Assembly: GCA_030278955.1 (NCBI GenBank)
Contig: JAOANR010000002.1
Span: forward strand, 9,599,982-9,663,981
DNA: 64,000 bases
Direction of reading: 5' to 3'
Source: Hygrophila difformis
Lineage: Eukaryota; Streptophyta; Magnoliopsida; Lamiales; Acanthaceae
Positions 11,507 through 22,716 of this stretch are shown here, in pieces; the first letter of the stretch is position 1; every line of letters starts with the position of its first letter. The notes under the pieces were generated by a model. It had not been told where the DNA came from. It did no database searches and was given only the letters and a program-made list of their open reading frames with translations. The position numbers and the translations under genes were made by a program.

Positions 11507-12733
11507 CTATTCAGTACTCTCAAGAGGTTTCGGGTTTTGGTCTTTATTCTGAGGGTGTTGGTGCCCTTGGTTGTTGCCACCTTGACCGTCTGGGTTTCGT
11601 GGTTGCTTAGGTCGAGTAGTCATATCCTCTCTCTTGTTGATGTTCTCTTTCCGTGTCCGGCAATCACGCAACTGATGACCATGTCGACCACATCGAAGGC
11701 ATGCTCCAGGCTGAGGGCATCCTCTCGCATAATGCGGTTTACCACACTTTGGACATGGTGGCGCATAGTCACCATGGTTGAAGGCTATCCCCTTTTTCTC
11801 CCCATTGTCATTTTGATGTTGTCCTTTCGTGTTTCCATCGAAATGGTCCTTATCCACCTTGTATTCTCCTTGTGGTCCTTGGTTAGTCTCATCTACCGGT
11901 TTCCGTTTCAGTCCTTGGACTCGTGCAACCGCTACCGCACGATCATAAACCGTCTGCAGGTTCGTGAATTGTCCTACTGCAAGTATCTCCCGGATACTAA
12001 GGTTCAGACCCATCTCAAATTTCTGAGCCTTGTCAGAGTCGGTTGGTACTATCCTCGTAGCAAATCGTACCAATTCCTTAAACCGGGTGTAATACTCCTG
12101 CACCGTCCGTCCCTCTTGCTTTAGTGATAAGAACTCTTCGTACATTGCCGCCTTGGTGCTCATGGGGTAGAATCGGTCCCTTAGGCCCTCCTTAAGTTCA
12201 TTCCACGAATAAGTTTCTTCAGCTTCCTCTAAATTCCTCTGGAGGTTTTGCCACCACTCATCGGCTTCGCCTCCTAAGTAGTAGGTTGCTACTCGTATCC
12301 TTGCCTCATCAGGACATTTGATAGCATCCAAGAGCTTATCAAATGTACGGATCCACCCCTCTAGTTCGGCGGAATCCTCCTGCCCATCGTAGCGTGGTGG
12401 TTGATAGGGATTCACCAACGCTAGATAGTTGGGTTGAGCTACGGGTGGAGGTACTGTTTGTGTCCTATGCACCTCGGCATTTCCTAATGCTACTAGGACT
12501 TCCTCCATAGTCCTTAGACGTTCTTCCATGTTGTTGGGTGTAGGAGGCACTTGATCTCCGACGTTCGGAGGAATCTCATTGTTGTTAGGTGTGTTTGGGA
12601 GGCCAGTGTCAGTGCCGTTTGGGCTTATCTTCCTCAATTTTCTTCTAGGTGCCATTTTCTGTTGTAGAAGCACGCGAAGATGAGTTTCTAAGTGATCAAG
12701 ATCTAGGACTAAGGCAAAGTTAGTCTTTAGCAA
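11507..12733 (-). CDS. gag: Gag polyprotein of element A (intact, pol-less)
   Basis: 408-residue open frame encoding the capsid/nucleocapsid protein that packages retrotransposon RNA in cytoplasmic particles. The first ATG opens a 26-residue lead; the MAPRRKLRK methionine at residue 27 (about 12653) looks like the natural start because the basic N-terminus resembles other plant gypsy Gags. The capsid-like segment spans roughly residues 110-270 (PPRYDG, GWIRTFDKLL, YYLGGEADEWW, FYPMSTKAAMYEEF, VQEYYTRFKELV), the retrotransposon gag fold. Two zinc knuckles follow: residues 327-339 (CPKCGKPHYARGC, shortened CX2CX3HX4C) and 345-358 (CLRCGRHGHQLRDC, canonical CX2CX4HX4C). The tail is hydrophilic and rich in Gln and Asn. 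The stop lies about 40 bp from the polypurine tract, so no pol ever followed in this copy. The frame is undamaged, consistent with selection on Gag or very recent arrival. Confidence 0.9.
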   Translation of the reverse strand: MLKTNFALVLDLDHLETHLRVLLQQKMAPRRKLRKISPNGTDTGLPNTPNNNEIPPNVGDQVPPTPNNMEERLRTMEEVLVALGNAEVHRTQTVPPPVAQPNYLALVNPYQPPRYDGQEDSAELEGWIRTFDKLLDAIKCPDEARIRVATYYLGGEADEWWQNLQRNLEEAEETYSWNELKEGLRDRFYPMSTKAAMYEEFLSLKQEGRTVQEYYTRFKELVRFATRIVPTDSDKAQKFEMGLNLSIREILAVGQFTNLQTVYDRAVAVARVQGLKRKPVDETNQGPQGEYKVDKDHFDGNTKGQHQNDNGEKKGIAFNHGDYAPPCPKCGKPHYARGCPQPGACLRCGRHGHQLRDCRTRKENINKREDMTTRPKQPRNPDGQGGNNQGHQHPQNKDQNPKPLESTE

Positions 12734-13256
12734 GTGCTCCTAAGTCAAGATCATGTCGAGTTCTAAGGTAGGAGTGTTTCTTATCACCGATAATAAAAAG
12801 AGTTAGTGTCAATATTTATGTATGCATATGCATATGTGTCCCCCCAATAAAAAAAAAATTTTATGCATGCATTTATTTATCCATGGGTTTTAAAAATAAA
12901 TTTATTCCATGGATAGATTAAAATAAGGATAAAAGGTTTGGCCCACTATATTGGGCCGAAAGAAATAAATTATTTGGGCTTTAAATAAAAACAAGGCTAT
13001 TGGGCCAAAATAATTTCTTGGGCTTCTAAAAAAATTTGGGCTAAAAATTTGGGCTTTAACTTCAAAATAATAATTGGGCTCTTTGAAATATACTACTAGT
13101 TTAGAGATAATAACTTTAAAAATAATAATACTTTAAAATAATAGTTTAAAAATATTCCGTGCTCTTTAAAATAGTAGTTTTAAAATATTCCGGGCTCTGA
13201 CACCAACTTTGGTATCAGATATTTTCTTTAAAATAATTAGCTTTAAAATAGTCTGG

Positions 13257-13268
13257 GCTCTGATACCA
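13257..13268 (-). other. Primer-binding site, initiator tRNA-Met type
   Basis: Sense-strand TGGTATCAGAGC begins three bases inside the 5' LTR end and is complementary to the 3' end of plant initiator tRNA-Met. A diverged second copy (sense TTGGTGTCAGAGCCC) lies about 60 bp further in, at roughly 13196-13210. Confidence 0.9.
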
Positions 13269-13271
13269 CAT

Positions 13272-16224
13272 TGTAACACCCCGGTTTTGGTAACCCAGGC
13301 CGGGATGCCACCGCCACACCTCCCTAGCAAGACACGGTTTCTCCGGGCTCACTAAAGAGATGCAAGGCTATGGTTTTTCAGAATTTAAAATATTCAAACA
13401 GCCCATTCATAAATAATTTAAAAATAATACATCAAAGTTGCAGCGGAAATATAAGTTGTGCAGCGGAAATAAAGTATAAGGGCCGACATGGCCAAAACAC
13501 GGGTTAAACAGGCCCGTTCATGCAAGTCGTAATTAAATGCAGGGATTTAAAATAGAGATTTCCCCTAATGTTCCCATGTATGCATATGACGATGCATAAT
13601 CTTCATACTCTGTAAGAAAAAGGAGATAAATGGTTTGGGTCAGCAAAAACGCGCTGAGTAAGTTAACACATAGCATGATTTAGGGGTTTCAAAGCCTTTA
13701 ATTAAATTTAATAAAAATATGCTTGTAGGTAATACACAATTTAATTTAATCATCCACTAATAACTAAATGGCATGATTTAAAATAAGGATTTTTCCACGT
13801 GATCATAATTCAACTTGTATAGTAAAATGATTTGCAAGGCATAAATACTTAAAAACCTTAAATCTTTTATTTTCCCGTTACGTAACCATTTCTCAATATT
13901 TTGTATAGCCGGCAATCCGGCGGCCGCAGCCGTATCGCATTTCAAGTACTTCATTGGCCGTCTTGGCACAGTTTCTCATGTCTCATGTTTCAAGTTTATA
14001 TTTCAATTTCCATTCGGCAAGCATTATATTTCAATTGCCTTCCGGCAAGCATTATATTTCAATTGCCTTTCGGCAAGCAGGATATTTCAATTGCCTTTCG
14101 GCAAGCATTATATTTCAATTGCCTTTCGGCAAGCAAAGTATTTCAATTGCCTTTCGGCAAGCAAGGTATTTCAATTGCCTTTCGGCAAGCAAAGTATTTC
14201 AATTGCCTTTCGGCAAGAAAAGTATTTCAATTGCCTTTCGGCAAGCAAAGTATTTCAATTGCCTTTCGGCAAGCAAAGTATTTCAATTGCCTTTCGGCAA
14301 GCAAGGTATTTCAATTGCCTTTCGGCAAGCAAAGTATTTCAATTGCCTTTCGGCAAGCAAGGTATTTCAATTGCCTTTCGGCAAGCAAGATATTTCAATT
14401 GTATTTTATCTCAAAGGGATTCCCAATCATTTAAACCTTAAAGGCTAATTTCATGTTTCGACAAGATTTCAAGATCTCTCAAGTTTTAAAATCGATCGAT
14501 GTCGCAGTTTGCGCCTCTTCAGTTTAAAAATCCATTTCTTAGGCGATTGATCTGAAATTTTCACAGTAACTCAAAAACATCCCAATGAACAACTTTCATG
14601 TTTTAAGTTTTTCGGAAAAATGATGGGAAGCATGTCAAAAATCAAGTTTTCTGCACAAACAAAAAGCTGTCAGGATTCAGATTCGACAACGTTAAAAGAT
14701 TCGACTTTTTAACATACCAAATGAACTCCAAAAATTCTGAATATTTACAGACACATACTAGACATGATTATATACAACTTTTGTTTAGATCACAAAGATT
14801 AGTTCGGACTAGAAATGATAGAAATATGCTCATCAAGTTCGGTTATGAAATCTGTCATCTTTTGAAATTTCTTTAAAACGCAGAATATGTCCGACTCGAT
14901 TTGGGGTATCAAAACTCGATGAAAATTTCTGAAATTTTTACACAGTATAGCTTAAGATCTTATGATCAAAATCTTAGTTTTGAGTTTTTAGGTTTGAACT
15001 CTTGAAGTAGGGGTTTTGGTCCAATTTCAAATCTGTCACAGTTTCAAATTTGACTTTTAGGGCAGGTTTGTTGGAAGCCGTTTTCGGATATCAAAACATG
15101 ATGAAAAATTATGAAATTTTTACAGTAGCTAGAGTAATGTCTTAGGAACGTTTTTCATGTTTTGAGTTTTTCCGTTTGAGCAGCTTTAGGTGTTCGAAAA
15201 ATTCATACGAAAACGCTGCGCCGGGGGTTTTTCGTGTTGACAGATTTTAGAGTTTCTAAATCTCTATGTTTGGTTGCATTTTAAGTCACCCAAAACCATA
15301 GTAAGGTTAACTTACAAAGATTGTGTTCTTGAGTCGTCCAAACACCTACGAACGGATCTACGAAACGCAAAGTTCCCGACTTTGGCCACGAACGTATTTG
15401 CAATCAACGATTCAAGAGTTAGATTGGGGATTTGAGAGGAAAAACGAGATTGAGAACCTAAGATACTACTTACCAAAGATCTAAGCACTGTGATCATTGA
15501 TCTACACACTTCCTTGGTCGGATTTGGTTGCCGGAAAGTCGCCGGAACTTCGCCGGAAAGTCGTCGGAAGGTATTTTGGCTTTGGGAGAGTTTTGGGAGT
15601 GAAGAGGGATGAAGAATAAGTTATGGGGCTGATCATGGGGTGTTGGGGGTGGGTTTTGGCCATAAAAGGGACAAAAATCCGACAAGGGATCGGCTGCTAC
15701 AGTACCCGCACGTGCTACAGTAGTGCTACAGTACTGCTACAGTAGTCACGTGCTACAGTAACTTTTAAATTTTTTTTTTTTTTTTTTTAAATATTAAGAT
15801 TCCTTCTCTACAAAGATAAAAATCATAATGTGGGAATTATCCGTGATTGTTGGGACAATTCGATAAACTCGTTTCGAGTTGTTATCTTCCGATAAATAAT
15901 AAATTCCGCTCTCTCGGAATTATTTCGGTTTTAATAATTTAAATCCAATTCTTTATTTTTGGATTTAAATTTTCGATGGCGATTTCTCGGGTATTACAAT
16001 CTACCCTCCTTAAAAATCAACTTCGTCCCCGAAGTTGCGCGACTTATTGATCGATTGATTGATTGCGATTGTATCATTGTGTTTTGTTGTTTAATATTAT
16101 TTGACTGAACCCAGAATTGAAATTTCCAAGTTGCCTACGTACCCTGTGAAGGGATCAAGTCATTACGTAGTTCAAAACAATTTGAATTTGTTCATTTGGG
16201 ATACAAAATATTCGGGTCGTTACA
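13272..16224 (-). repeat. Element A 5' LTR
   Basis: 2953 bp, same structure as the 3' LTR including the compound start (15999-16224) and the CACGTG/GCTACAGTA cluster (15694-15764, five copies). It differs mainly by four additional array units. Confidence 0.92.
14001..14403 (-). repeat. 28-bp tandem hairpin array, 14 units
   Basis: Counterpart of the ten-unit array in the other LTR; sense strand UUGCC, loop GAAA, GGCAA per unit. One unit carries AAGAAAAG instead of AAGCAAAG. Units differ in copy number by four between two LTRs that are otherwise almost identical, so the array expands or contracts faster than point mutation. Confidence 0.9.
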
Positions 16225-16229
16225 AGAGT

Positions 16230-18284
16230 CATCAAATATAATTATGTGATAAGTTAGAATAAAACAGAGAATCAAATAAACATAGATGAACTGATAATTC
16301 AGGAAGCAATGGAGTTCTTTAACTTCATCACCCTTAAATTGAGGCATTTGCAAAATCCATGCAGATTAGATTAAACACGCACAAACTGCATGAAGAACAG
16401 ATAAATGTTTATGTACCAACAAGATTCATGCATTCTATTAGCCATTGGCATAAACTGATAGGGGAAAATTGACTATGCCAAAAAATACCAAAGTATTGGG
16501 ATAACTGAACGAGGCAAATACAAAGCAAAATAAATAACATGCTCTCTATAAAGAAAACATAGGAAACAAAATTAACACATCATTTACGTATGGCTCTTCA
16601 ACAAATGGTATACTATTTGCATACGTTGATTTTGAGGTGCAGTTAGGTAAAATTGCTTAACCTACTTGATATGTAATACATAACTGAACTGGCACCGGCA
16701 GATAACTCAACAAAGGTGGGCAAAATTTTTTTGCGACAATTATGATTGCAAGTATAAAAATATAAAAGGTTTTCATCATAGTCAAATTTCAGAAGGAAAC
16801 ACAGGTTAAGGGGATACGCCAGAATTAGTTTCCAAAGATCCAAGACCCACAATATCTATCTACGTATGCTCCCTTTTTAAAAACAAGTTGAGAGACTTGG
16901 CGAACCTGAAATTACAGAATTGTATAATAAAAAAAAAAAAAACAGGCAAAGAGAACAAGATTTCAGAGCAATATCTAAAATGGAATAAAATCATTGCATG
17001 ATTCACCAGCAAGAATTGACGACCAAAATTCTTCAAGTAGCCTGTATGCTTCCAACTCACATCTATTTTATTCAATCAGTTGCATAAAAATATTGGCTTG
17101 CACCTATACTTGATTGGTAAAGTAACTACGCTGTCCAACTTATTTCAACAGGCTTCTCTTGCCAAATCCCTTAGTTTTGGATTTCCTGTGTAGGCTAATG
17201 AAGAGCTAGTTTCACAAATTTGAAACTTTATGGTATCAAAAGTTGGGTGCCTTCACTTGAAAACATATTGAATAAGGCTTCAACTATGAAACTAAATGCA
17301 CCAAGAAATAGCTTTTACACCAGCCAAGGCCATGAAAGAACCAAAAATTCAATCAACAACTTCATTTACATTAACCACTTTCTTGTAAAACCAGACACAC
17401 ATGCATGTACACAGTTCAACCCAAATAACAACATTAGCTAAATTCAACGAAAATCCAATGCAGATTTCAGTTGCCAAGAATGATAGTATTAATTTCAGTT
17501 ATGACCAAGATTTTATCTATAGAGGATATGCTTCATTTTCCCTTTAAAGAGCTCAAATACTATGGCAATACATTGAAAGGGCAAAAAAAATATATACACA
17601 CACATTAACTACTATTTTGGCTTTGACCATTTCAATAATTTTAGCACATCTAAAATCAGCATAGAAGAAAAAGTGCAGCCCCAGTCACTTCATTTGACAA
17701 AATACATGCACTGGGGACAGAAAAAAATAAATTAGGTGCAAACCGCATCTTTGGAAATGACAGCAAGTTTACCATGCTGAAATCTATGCTTGGCAAACTC
17801 CCTGGCATCATATTCGTTGAAGCATAAAACTTCAAATCAATTTCACTCAACTCATCGTTAAGGGGTTATGTGATTAGTGTATTTTTGCAATATGTTTGCA
17901 GCAAATATAGTTCTAATTGAGAGTTTGCAGCAAATATAGTTCTAATTGATTATTTTCAATTGAAAATGTAAAGTAGGATTTTAGGTTCACATATACTAAT
18001 ATGCATTGAAATGTGGAGCAGTACATTGAAATGAAGATATATTTTCCCATCATCTCAGGTTAATTAAGTAATTTTACTTGAAGAAAGGTGTGTGCTGGTT
18101 GGGCTTTTGCCACGGCCTTACTGTTTCAGTTAGAAATTAAACAGTGACATGTAGAGAGAACAGAAGATAAGCAGAGTTATTGAAACCTGAAATTGATGAA
18201 TCATCACTCATTACATGAAAGTAAAAGAGGAATAAAAGTTAAAAAATTATGATAACAAGGCATACGCCACATACCCTAAAACTG
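16230..18284. other. Non-coding DNA between element A and transporter pseudogene
   Basis: AT-rich DNA with only short frames. It includes a 29-bp tandem pair at about 17895-17952 (TTTGCAGCAAATATAGTTCT repeated). It could be intron or 3' flank of the decayed transporter gene on the minus strand, but no further homologous exon was recognised. Confidence 0.5.
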
Positions 18285-18861
18285 AACTTCACCAGAAGAA
18301 AGATGGCAAGAATGTTTCATACAACATGAGATGCAGAAAATAAACCTGTGATCCAACTGAAGGCAGTGGCCCTCTTGCTGTCTTCAACGACATCTGCCTA
18401 AAGGACGGATATTAAGTTAGTTAAGTATTACCATTATGTATGTTGGCAGACCATGACCAACCGTACTGCATGATAGAAAATGAACATACTGCATAAGCAA
18501 CGGAAGTGCAAAAAGTGCTGCCCTGGCTTAAGATATATGAAGAACTCCTGATGACATAATAAGGATAGACTGATTGTTTGGATTGATCAATAGCCAGCAA
18601 AGCTGAAAGAAAAAAAAAATGTTAAGATAAAGCACAAAATTGAATGGAAAAATATGCAATAGGTTGATGCATAAGATACACAAAAACAAGCTAGAGAGAT
18701 ACAGCGGAAAATAATTTATGCAACAACATGTAAGAATCGAGCAAAGCTCACTGAAGGGAACAATAGTTGTAGATACAGCGAGAATAAGCAATGGTTTGTG
18801 CCCATAGTCATGAATAGGTGGCCTAACAGAGGAAGAACCATCATCTTGAATATTCTCACGA
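18285..18861 (-). pseudogene. MFS transporter pseudogene (tetracycline-transporter/HIAT1-like fragment)
   Basis: Three consecutive exons of a plant major-facilitator protein of the hippocampus-abundant-transcript-like (tetracycline transporter-like) group can be read on the minus strand. Exon a, 18752-18861: IFKMMVLPLLGHL, then after a frame change DYGHKPLLILAVSTTIVPF, the loop 2-3 signature region. Exon b, 18490-18602: DQSK, then YVIRSSSYILSQGSTFCTSVAYA. Exon c, from 18397: ADVVEDSKRATAFSWITG, then LFSASHVV, an in-frame TGA where the family has Gly, and NILAIFLL. Junction phases between exons fit. The frameshift in exon a and stop in exon c make it non-functional. Upstream and downstream exons (first membrane spans and the C-terminal half) were not found, so it is a fragment, possibly Helitron-captured. 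Confidence 0.8.
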
Positions 18862-20454
18862 CCTAGAATCAATATACACAAATAAAAAATCAGACAAAAA
18901 TAGAGGAGGAAACCGATTTCAATACCAACAAAATATTGAATCGAAATCATCATTCATTCAAGTACCAAGTATTAAAGTAATTAAGGAAAAAGAACGCATA
19001 CAGAATCATATATACGCTTGAGTATAATATGCTATAAATGTGAATAAAATACCCAATGCGAGTCTTAAGAGTTTCCCCAATTTTTTAAGCCTTTGATGCC
19101 AAAAGAAAACAACATCAAATTCTATGCCCAAAAAAATCTATGATCCCATAAATACAAGCTAAAAAAATATACGTAGCACAAAGACACAATTTTTATGTCC
19201 TGCAATTGCAAGGGGAAGAAAGATTCACCTAAAATCAAGATAAATTCCTTCAAAACATGGAGCCAAAGGGGAAAAAATGGCACAAGAGGAATCCAAAACC
19301 CAAAAAATGCTAGGGAACCTGTGAAAATCCTCTCGATCTCAAGGGAATGGGTCCTGTGGCATGAAAAGAACAGTTACTCGAGCTCTGGTATCTCTTTTAC
19401 GGGTTGTGGTTTATGATAATCACAGTGGCAGCACCCAGTTCAAACCTGTGTCTCACACCGAGCAGTCTATTCGAAAGCAAGGAAGGGTGCACGGGAACAT
19501 GAAGCGCCGGCATTTCGCTAGCGCGTGGCAGGCCTTCCTAGGGTTCGTAAGGTTAAATTGAATCAGAATTTGGACTGGAATTAGGGTTATGGAGAGGAAG
19601 ATAATGAAGGAAAGGGCGAGATGAGCGAGAGAAATGGGTTAATGGGGGCAGGCAACTAATGTCATGGTGTGAAGTTTTTTCAGCGGTGAGGTGGTGAGAG
19701 CGGAGCAGAGAGCGAGCAGGGAAAGAGGACCGGCGGCGCGGGCGGGGCAGCAGCGTTGAAGGGATGGTGGCGCGGTGACGCAGGGCAGGCGGCGCTTTGC
19801 TGGGCGAGATGGGCGCCGGGCAGCACCGCTTGGATGCGCAGACGAGCGTCAGAGCGGAGAAGACAGTCTTGGAGCCGGAGATGGAAAATTTGAGCGGAAC
19901 GGAATTGAGACCTTGTTGAAGCCATTTGAGTTAAAGCGGGCGACAAAAGGGAAGAAGGGAATTGAGCCCCTTTTTTAAGCGAATTCAGCCAACGGAACCG
20001 AATCTCCATGGAGGAAAGGGAATCCCATGGGAGGGTTGGTGAGAAAGGGAAGAGGGTAGTGATAAGCAAGGAAGAAGATGCAAACATAGCAGAGAGACGA
20101 GAGCGTGCGTGAGTCTCACAACGAGTACAAAACGTCGTCGTTTTGCATTGAAGCGGAAGTTACTGTAGATAAGAAAACAACTGTAGACAACTGGTGGTGG
20201 AACTGAGAAAACATTTATCTAGAAAATATTATGTTTAGCCCTTTGTGATAGATGTAATATTGTGCTGCCTTTAGCATCCAATGGAATAACACCCTTATTC
20301 AAGAGGTAGGACTGCACATTCTAGATTTGATATTCCACTAGATTGTAACGAGAATTTTACTTGCAAAAAAATTATATCAGAAAATTATTTAACCTCTCTA
20401 GAAAATTATTTAACACCTCTTTTCTCATTAAAACAAAGCTCAATATTTGGGATG
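18862..20454. other. No supported gene; GC-rich patch and possible old promoter
   Basis: 18862-19670 is low-complexity AT-rich DNA. 19680-19880 is unusually GC-rich for the window (GGCGGCGCGGGCGGGG near 19732) and open in several frames, but none resembles a known protein. A near-palindrome AAAACG-TCGT-CGTTTT sits at about 20130-20145. This could be the former 5' end of the transporter gene on the minus strand; that is inference only. Confidence 0.4.
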
Positions 20455-21055
20455 AAAATTCTTAATTGGTAGAATGATTATAAGCTCGTCTTGTAATAAC
20501 CCGGAGAATGACTTAAATGGAGTGAAATAAGCTACTCATACCAACAAGGGTGTTACACGTCTGAATTAACCAAATTCTCCAATCGATTTAGAGGAAAAAA
20601 TTTCACTCGCAATTCGTTTTACTATGACTATTTTTTTTAAAAAAAAGTAAATGTCAACCTTTAAAGAAGGTTAGACTCTATCTTCAAAAATCAGTTTTTA
20701 CCCATGTGAGTGATATGTTGTAATATCTCGTGTCACTGTAAAGAGGGACTCGGAGTATTAATTTGTAATTAAGATGGATTAACTTAAAATACTATAAGAA
20801 ATGTTATTTATAATGAAAATTATATATGGCAAAAATTTGCACATTGAATACTTCATGTACGTGATGATAATTGGTAAAACTGGTATTAATCTTGAAGATG
20901 TACAATTAGATTTGACATTTTCAGATGATAATTTTATAAACTCTACCAGAAATTCTATAGCGGCAATTTGTTGATAGTACTTATACAAATATAAACTGCA
21001 CCACTTCAAATCCAAATATTTTTACTATATATTAACCCCTACCAATGAAATTGTT
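20455..21055. repeat. Diverged direct repeat, copy 1
   Basis: Matches 21380-21905 in the same orientation through many shared phrases (TTGGTAGAATGATTAT, AAAGTAAATGTCAA, AGATGTACAATTA, AAACTGCAC). It has an additional ~75-bp stretch (TAATAACCCGGAGAATGAC... to TGTTACACGTCTG) absent from copy 2. No terminal structures identified. Confidence 0.7.
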
Positions 21056-21379
21056 GCTACAATCCATAATTACATCATGGAACGTATGTCTGCAAATGAA
21101 AATATATATATACATATATATATCAATTTTAACAATATTTGTCAAAATGATAAAAGCATAGATAATGCCAATAAATTTTTTTCATTGGAATATCTAAACA
21201 CGATCAATTGTTCTGGATTACCGAATTATGAAATATAGTTGAATAAGGGTTGCATAGTCATGCTTCTTATGAATATATATACATCAAATAAATTATATAA
21301 TGGAAGTATGTTGATAGTAACCAAGATGCGGAACTAGATAGTTGAGGTTAAACTAATTTTTGGGAAACCATGAAAGTAG

Positions 21380-21905
21380 AAAATTTTGTATTGGTAGAAT
21401 GATTATGAACCTATTTGATTAGAACAAATTTTTTATTCGATTTGCGATGAGAAAATTCTCACTCACAATTTGTTTTGCTATGATTATAAACAAAAGTAAA
21501 TGTCAATCTTTAAAGAATGTCGGATTTTATCTTCCAAAACCAGTTTTTAGCCATGAACAGTTATGTTTCTATATTTCGTGCCACTAGCAAGATGTGGCTG
21601 AAAGTATTAATATGCAATTAAGAATGATTAACTCAAGATACCACAAGAAATCTTGTTTATAATGAAATTTATATATGACAGAAAATTTGTAAAATGGATA
21701 GTAGATGTAGGTGATGGTAAAGTGGGTATTGATTTAGGAATTAGGAGATGTACAATTACATATGATATTTTCGGATGATATTCTTATAAACACTACGGGT
21801 AATCCTATAACGGTAATTTTTTAAAGTACATATACAAATACAAACTGCACTACTTCAAATTTAGACATTTTTAAAGATAGTGTTATAGTAGCCCTTATCA
21901 ATGAG
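21380..21905. repeat. Diverged direct repeat, copy 2
   Basis: Second copy of the repeat at 20455-21055, lacking that copy's internal insertion. Divergence is clearly substantial, so the duplication is old. The arrangement could be two related non-autonomous elements side by side, or internal repeats of the Helitron that ends at 22240. Confidence 0.7.
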
Positions 21906-22210
21906 ATTTTCACCAATTAAATTTTCAGTAAATTGTTACGAAAATTTTCACATTATGTTTCATACTTATTTTTAAATTTTATATCTTAATTTAAATTTTA
22001 AATTAAATAAAAATATTATTTTAATAATTATTTTTATTGATCTGTTAGGTTAGTACCGGACAAGCCACATAAGCTAAAGATACGGTATAATATAATTTCT
22101 TTGTTAGTCCAAAAAATAATTAATTATATTATCATATATATATATATCCTCTTTTGAATATATAAAAAATCATTACACATTTTTCATTACTCAAAATATA
22201 TATAGTTATG

Positions 22211-22240
22211 CCCGTCGAGTCTCGACGGGTTATTTACTAG
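22211..22240 (+). mobile_element. Helitron 3' terminus (plus orientation)
   Basis: A perfect 9-bp inverted repeat, CCCGTCGAG then T then CTCGACGGG (22211-22229), is followed by seven bases TTATTTA and CTAG (22237-22240), with host T next. This matches the canonical Helitron 3' end. The 5' TC end lies to the left and was not located; the direct-repeat region at 20.4-21.9 kb may be its body. Confidence 0.75.
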
Positions 22241-22379
22241 TTGTATAAAAGTAAAAATTATAAAAATTTGATATTCTAAATATATGCGATTAGACGAATC
22301 CAACAAGATCTCACTTGACTATATTTTATCTTATATAATTGTGTTAAAAAGTTGAATTAAAGCTACTCAATAAATAGTA

Positions 22380-22569
22380 CTCCCTCCGTCCCACTCCAAG
22401 TGTCTTGTTAATGTTGGGCACGAGAATTAAGGTAGAGTTGGTTTGTGAGTATATGGTGGGGTCCACATAGTTGTTGGAGGGGAAAATTATTTCTATTTAT
22501 AGAAAGAAGACATTTGTAATGGGACATCCAAAAATAGTAAGTAGGACATTTGGAATGGGACGGAGGGAG
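22380..22569. mobile_element. Intact Stowaway MITE, 190 bp
   Basis: Termini CTCCCTCCGTCCCACTCCAA and TTGGAATGGGACGGAGGGAG are perfect inverses over 20 bp and are flanked by TA on both sides. This is the best-preserved MITE of the window and probably a young copy. Confidence 0.95.
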
Positions 22570-22698
22570 TAATTATTATGCAAAGGTAACCTTAAAAAAA
22601 CGGAGGTAGTATTTATTTTGATGGATAAGATTCCTTTATTATATACAAGGATTCTTAATAATAATAATAATAATGAGATAATAACCTCATTGAATCAA

Positions 22699-22716
22699 AT
22701 AGAATTAATTCAATTG
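22699..22716 (+). repeat. LINE target-site duplication, 5' copy
   Basis: ATAGAATTAATTCAATTG, 18 bp, repeated immediately after the LINE poly-A at 39156-39173 and a third time at 39243-39260. Confidence 0.9.

Larger units (their letters stand above)
8611..16224 (-). mobile_element. LTR retrotransposon A: gag-only, Ty3/gypsy-like, compound LTR
   Basis: Complete insertion with 5-bp target duplication AGAGT (8606-8610 and 16225-16229). LTRs 8611-11465 and 13272-16224 begin TGTAAYACCCCGG and end GTTACA as read on the plus strand. The primer-binding site next to 13272 and the polypurine tract next to 11465 show that the element is transcribed on the minus strand, so 13272-16224 is the 5' LTR. The internal part is only 1806 bp and encodes an intact gag; no protease, reverse transcriptase, RNase H or integrase is present. 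Apart from copy number in the tandem array, the short CTACAGTA repeats and poly-T length, I count about five base differences between the LTRs, so the insertion is recent. Movement would need enzymes from another element. Confidence 0.93.

Noticed and set aside
19680..20087. 135-codon Ala/Pro/Ser-rich minus-strand frame
   Set aside because: GC-rich low-complexity content with no recognisable domain; the same segment is open in the opposite strand too.
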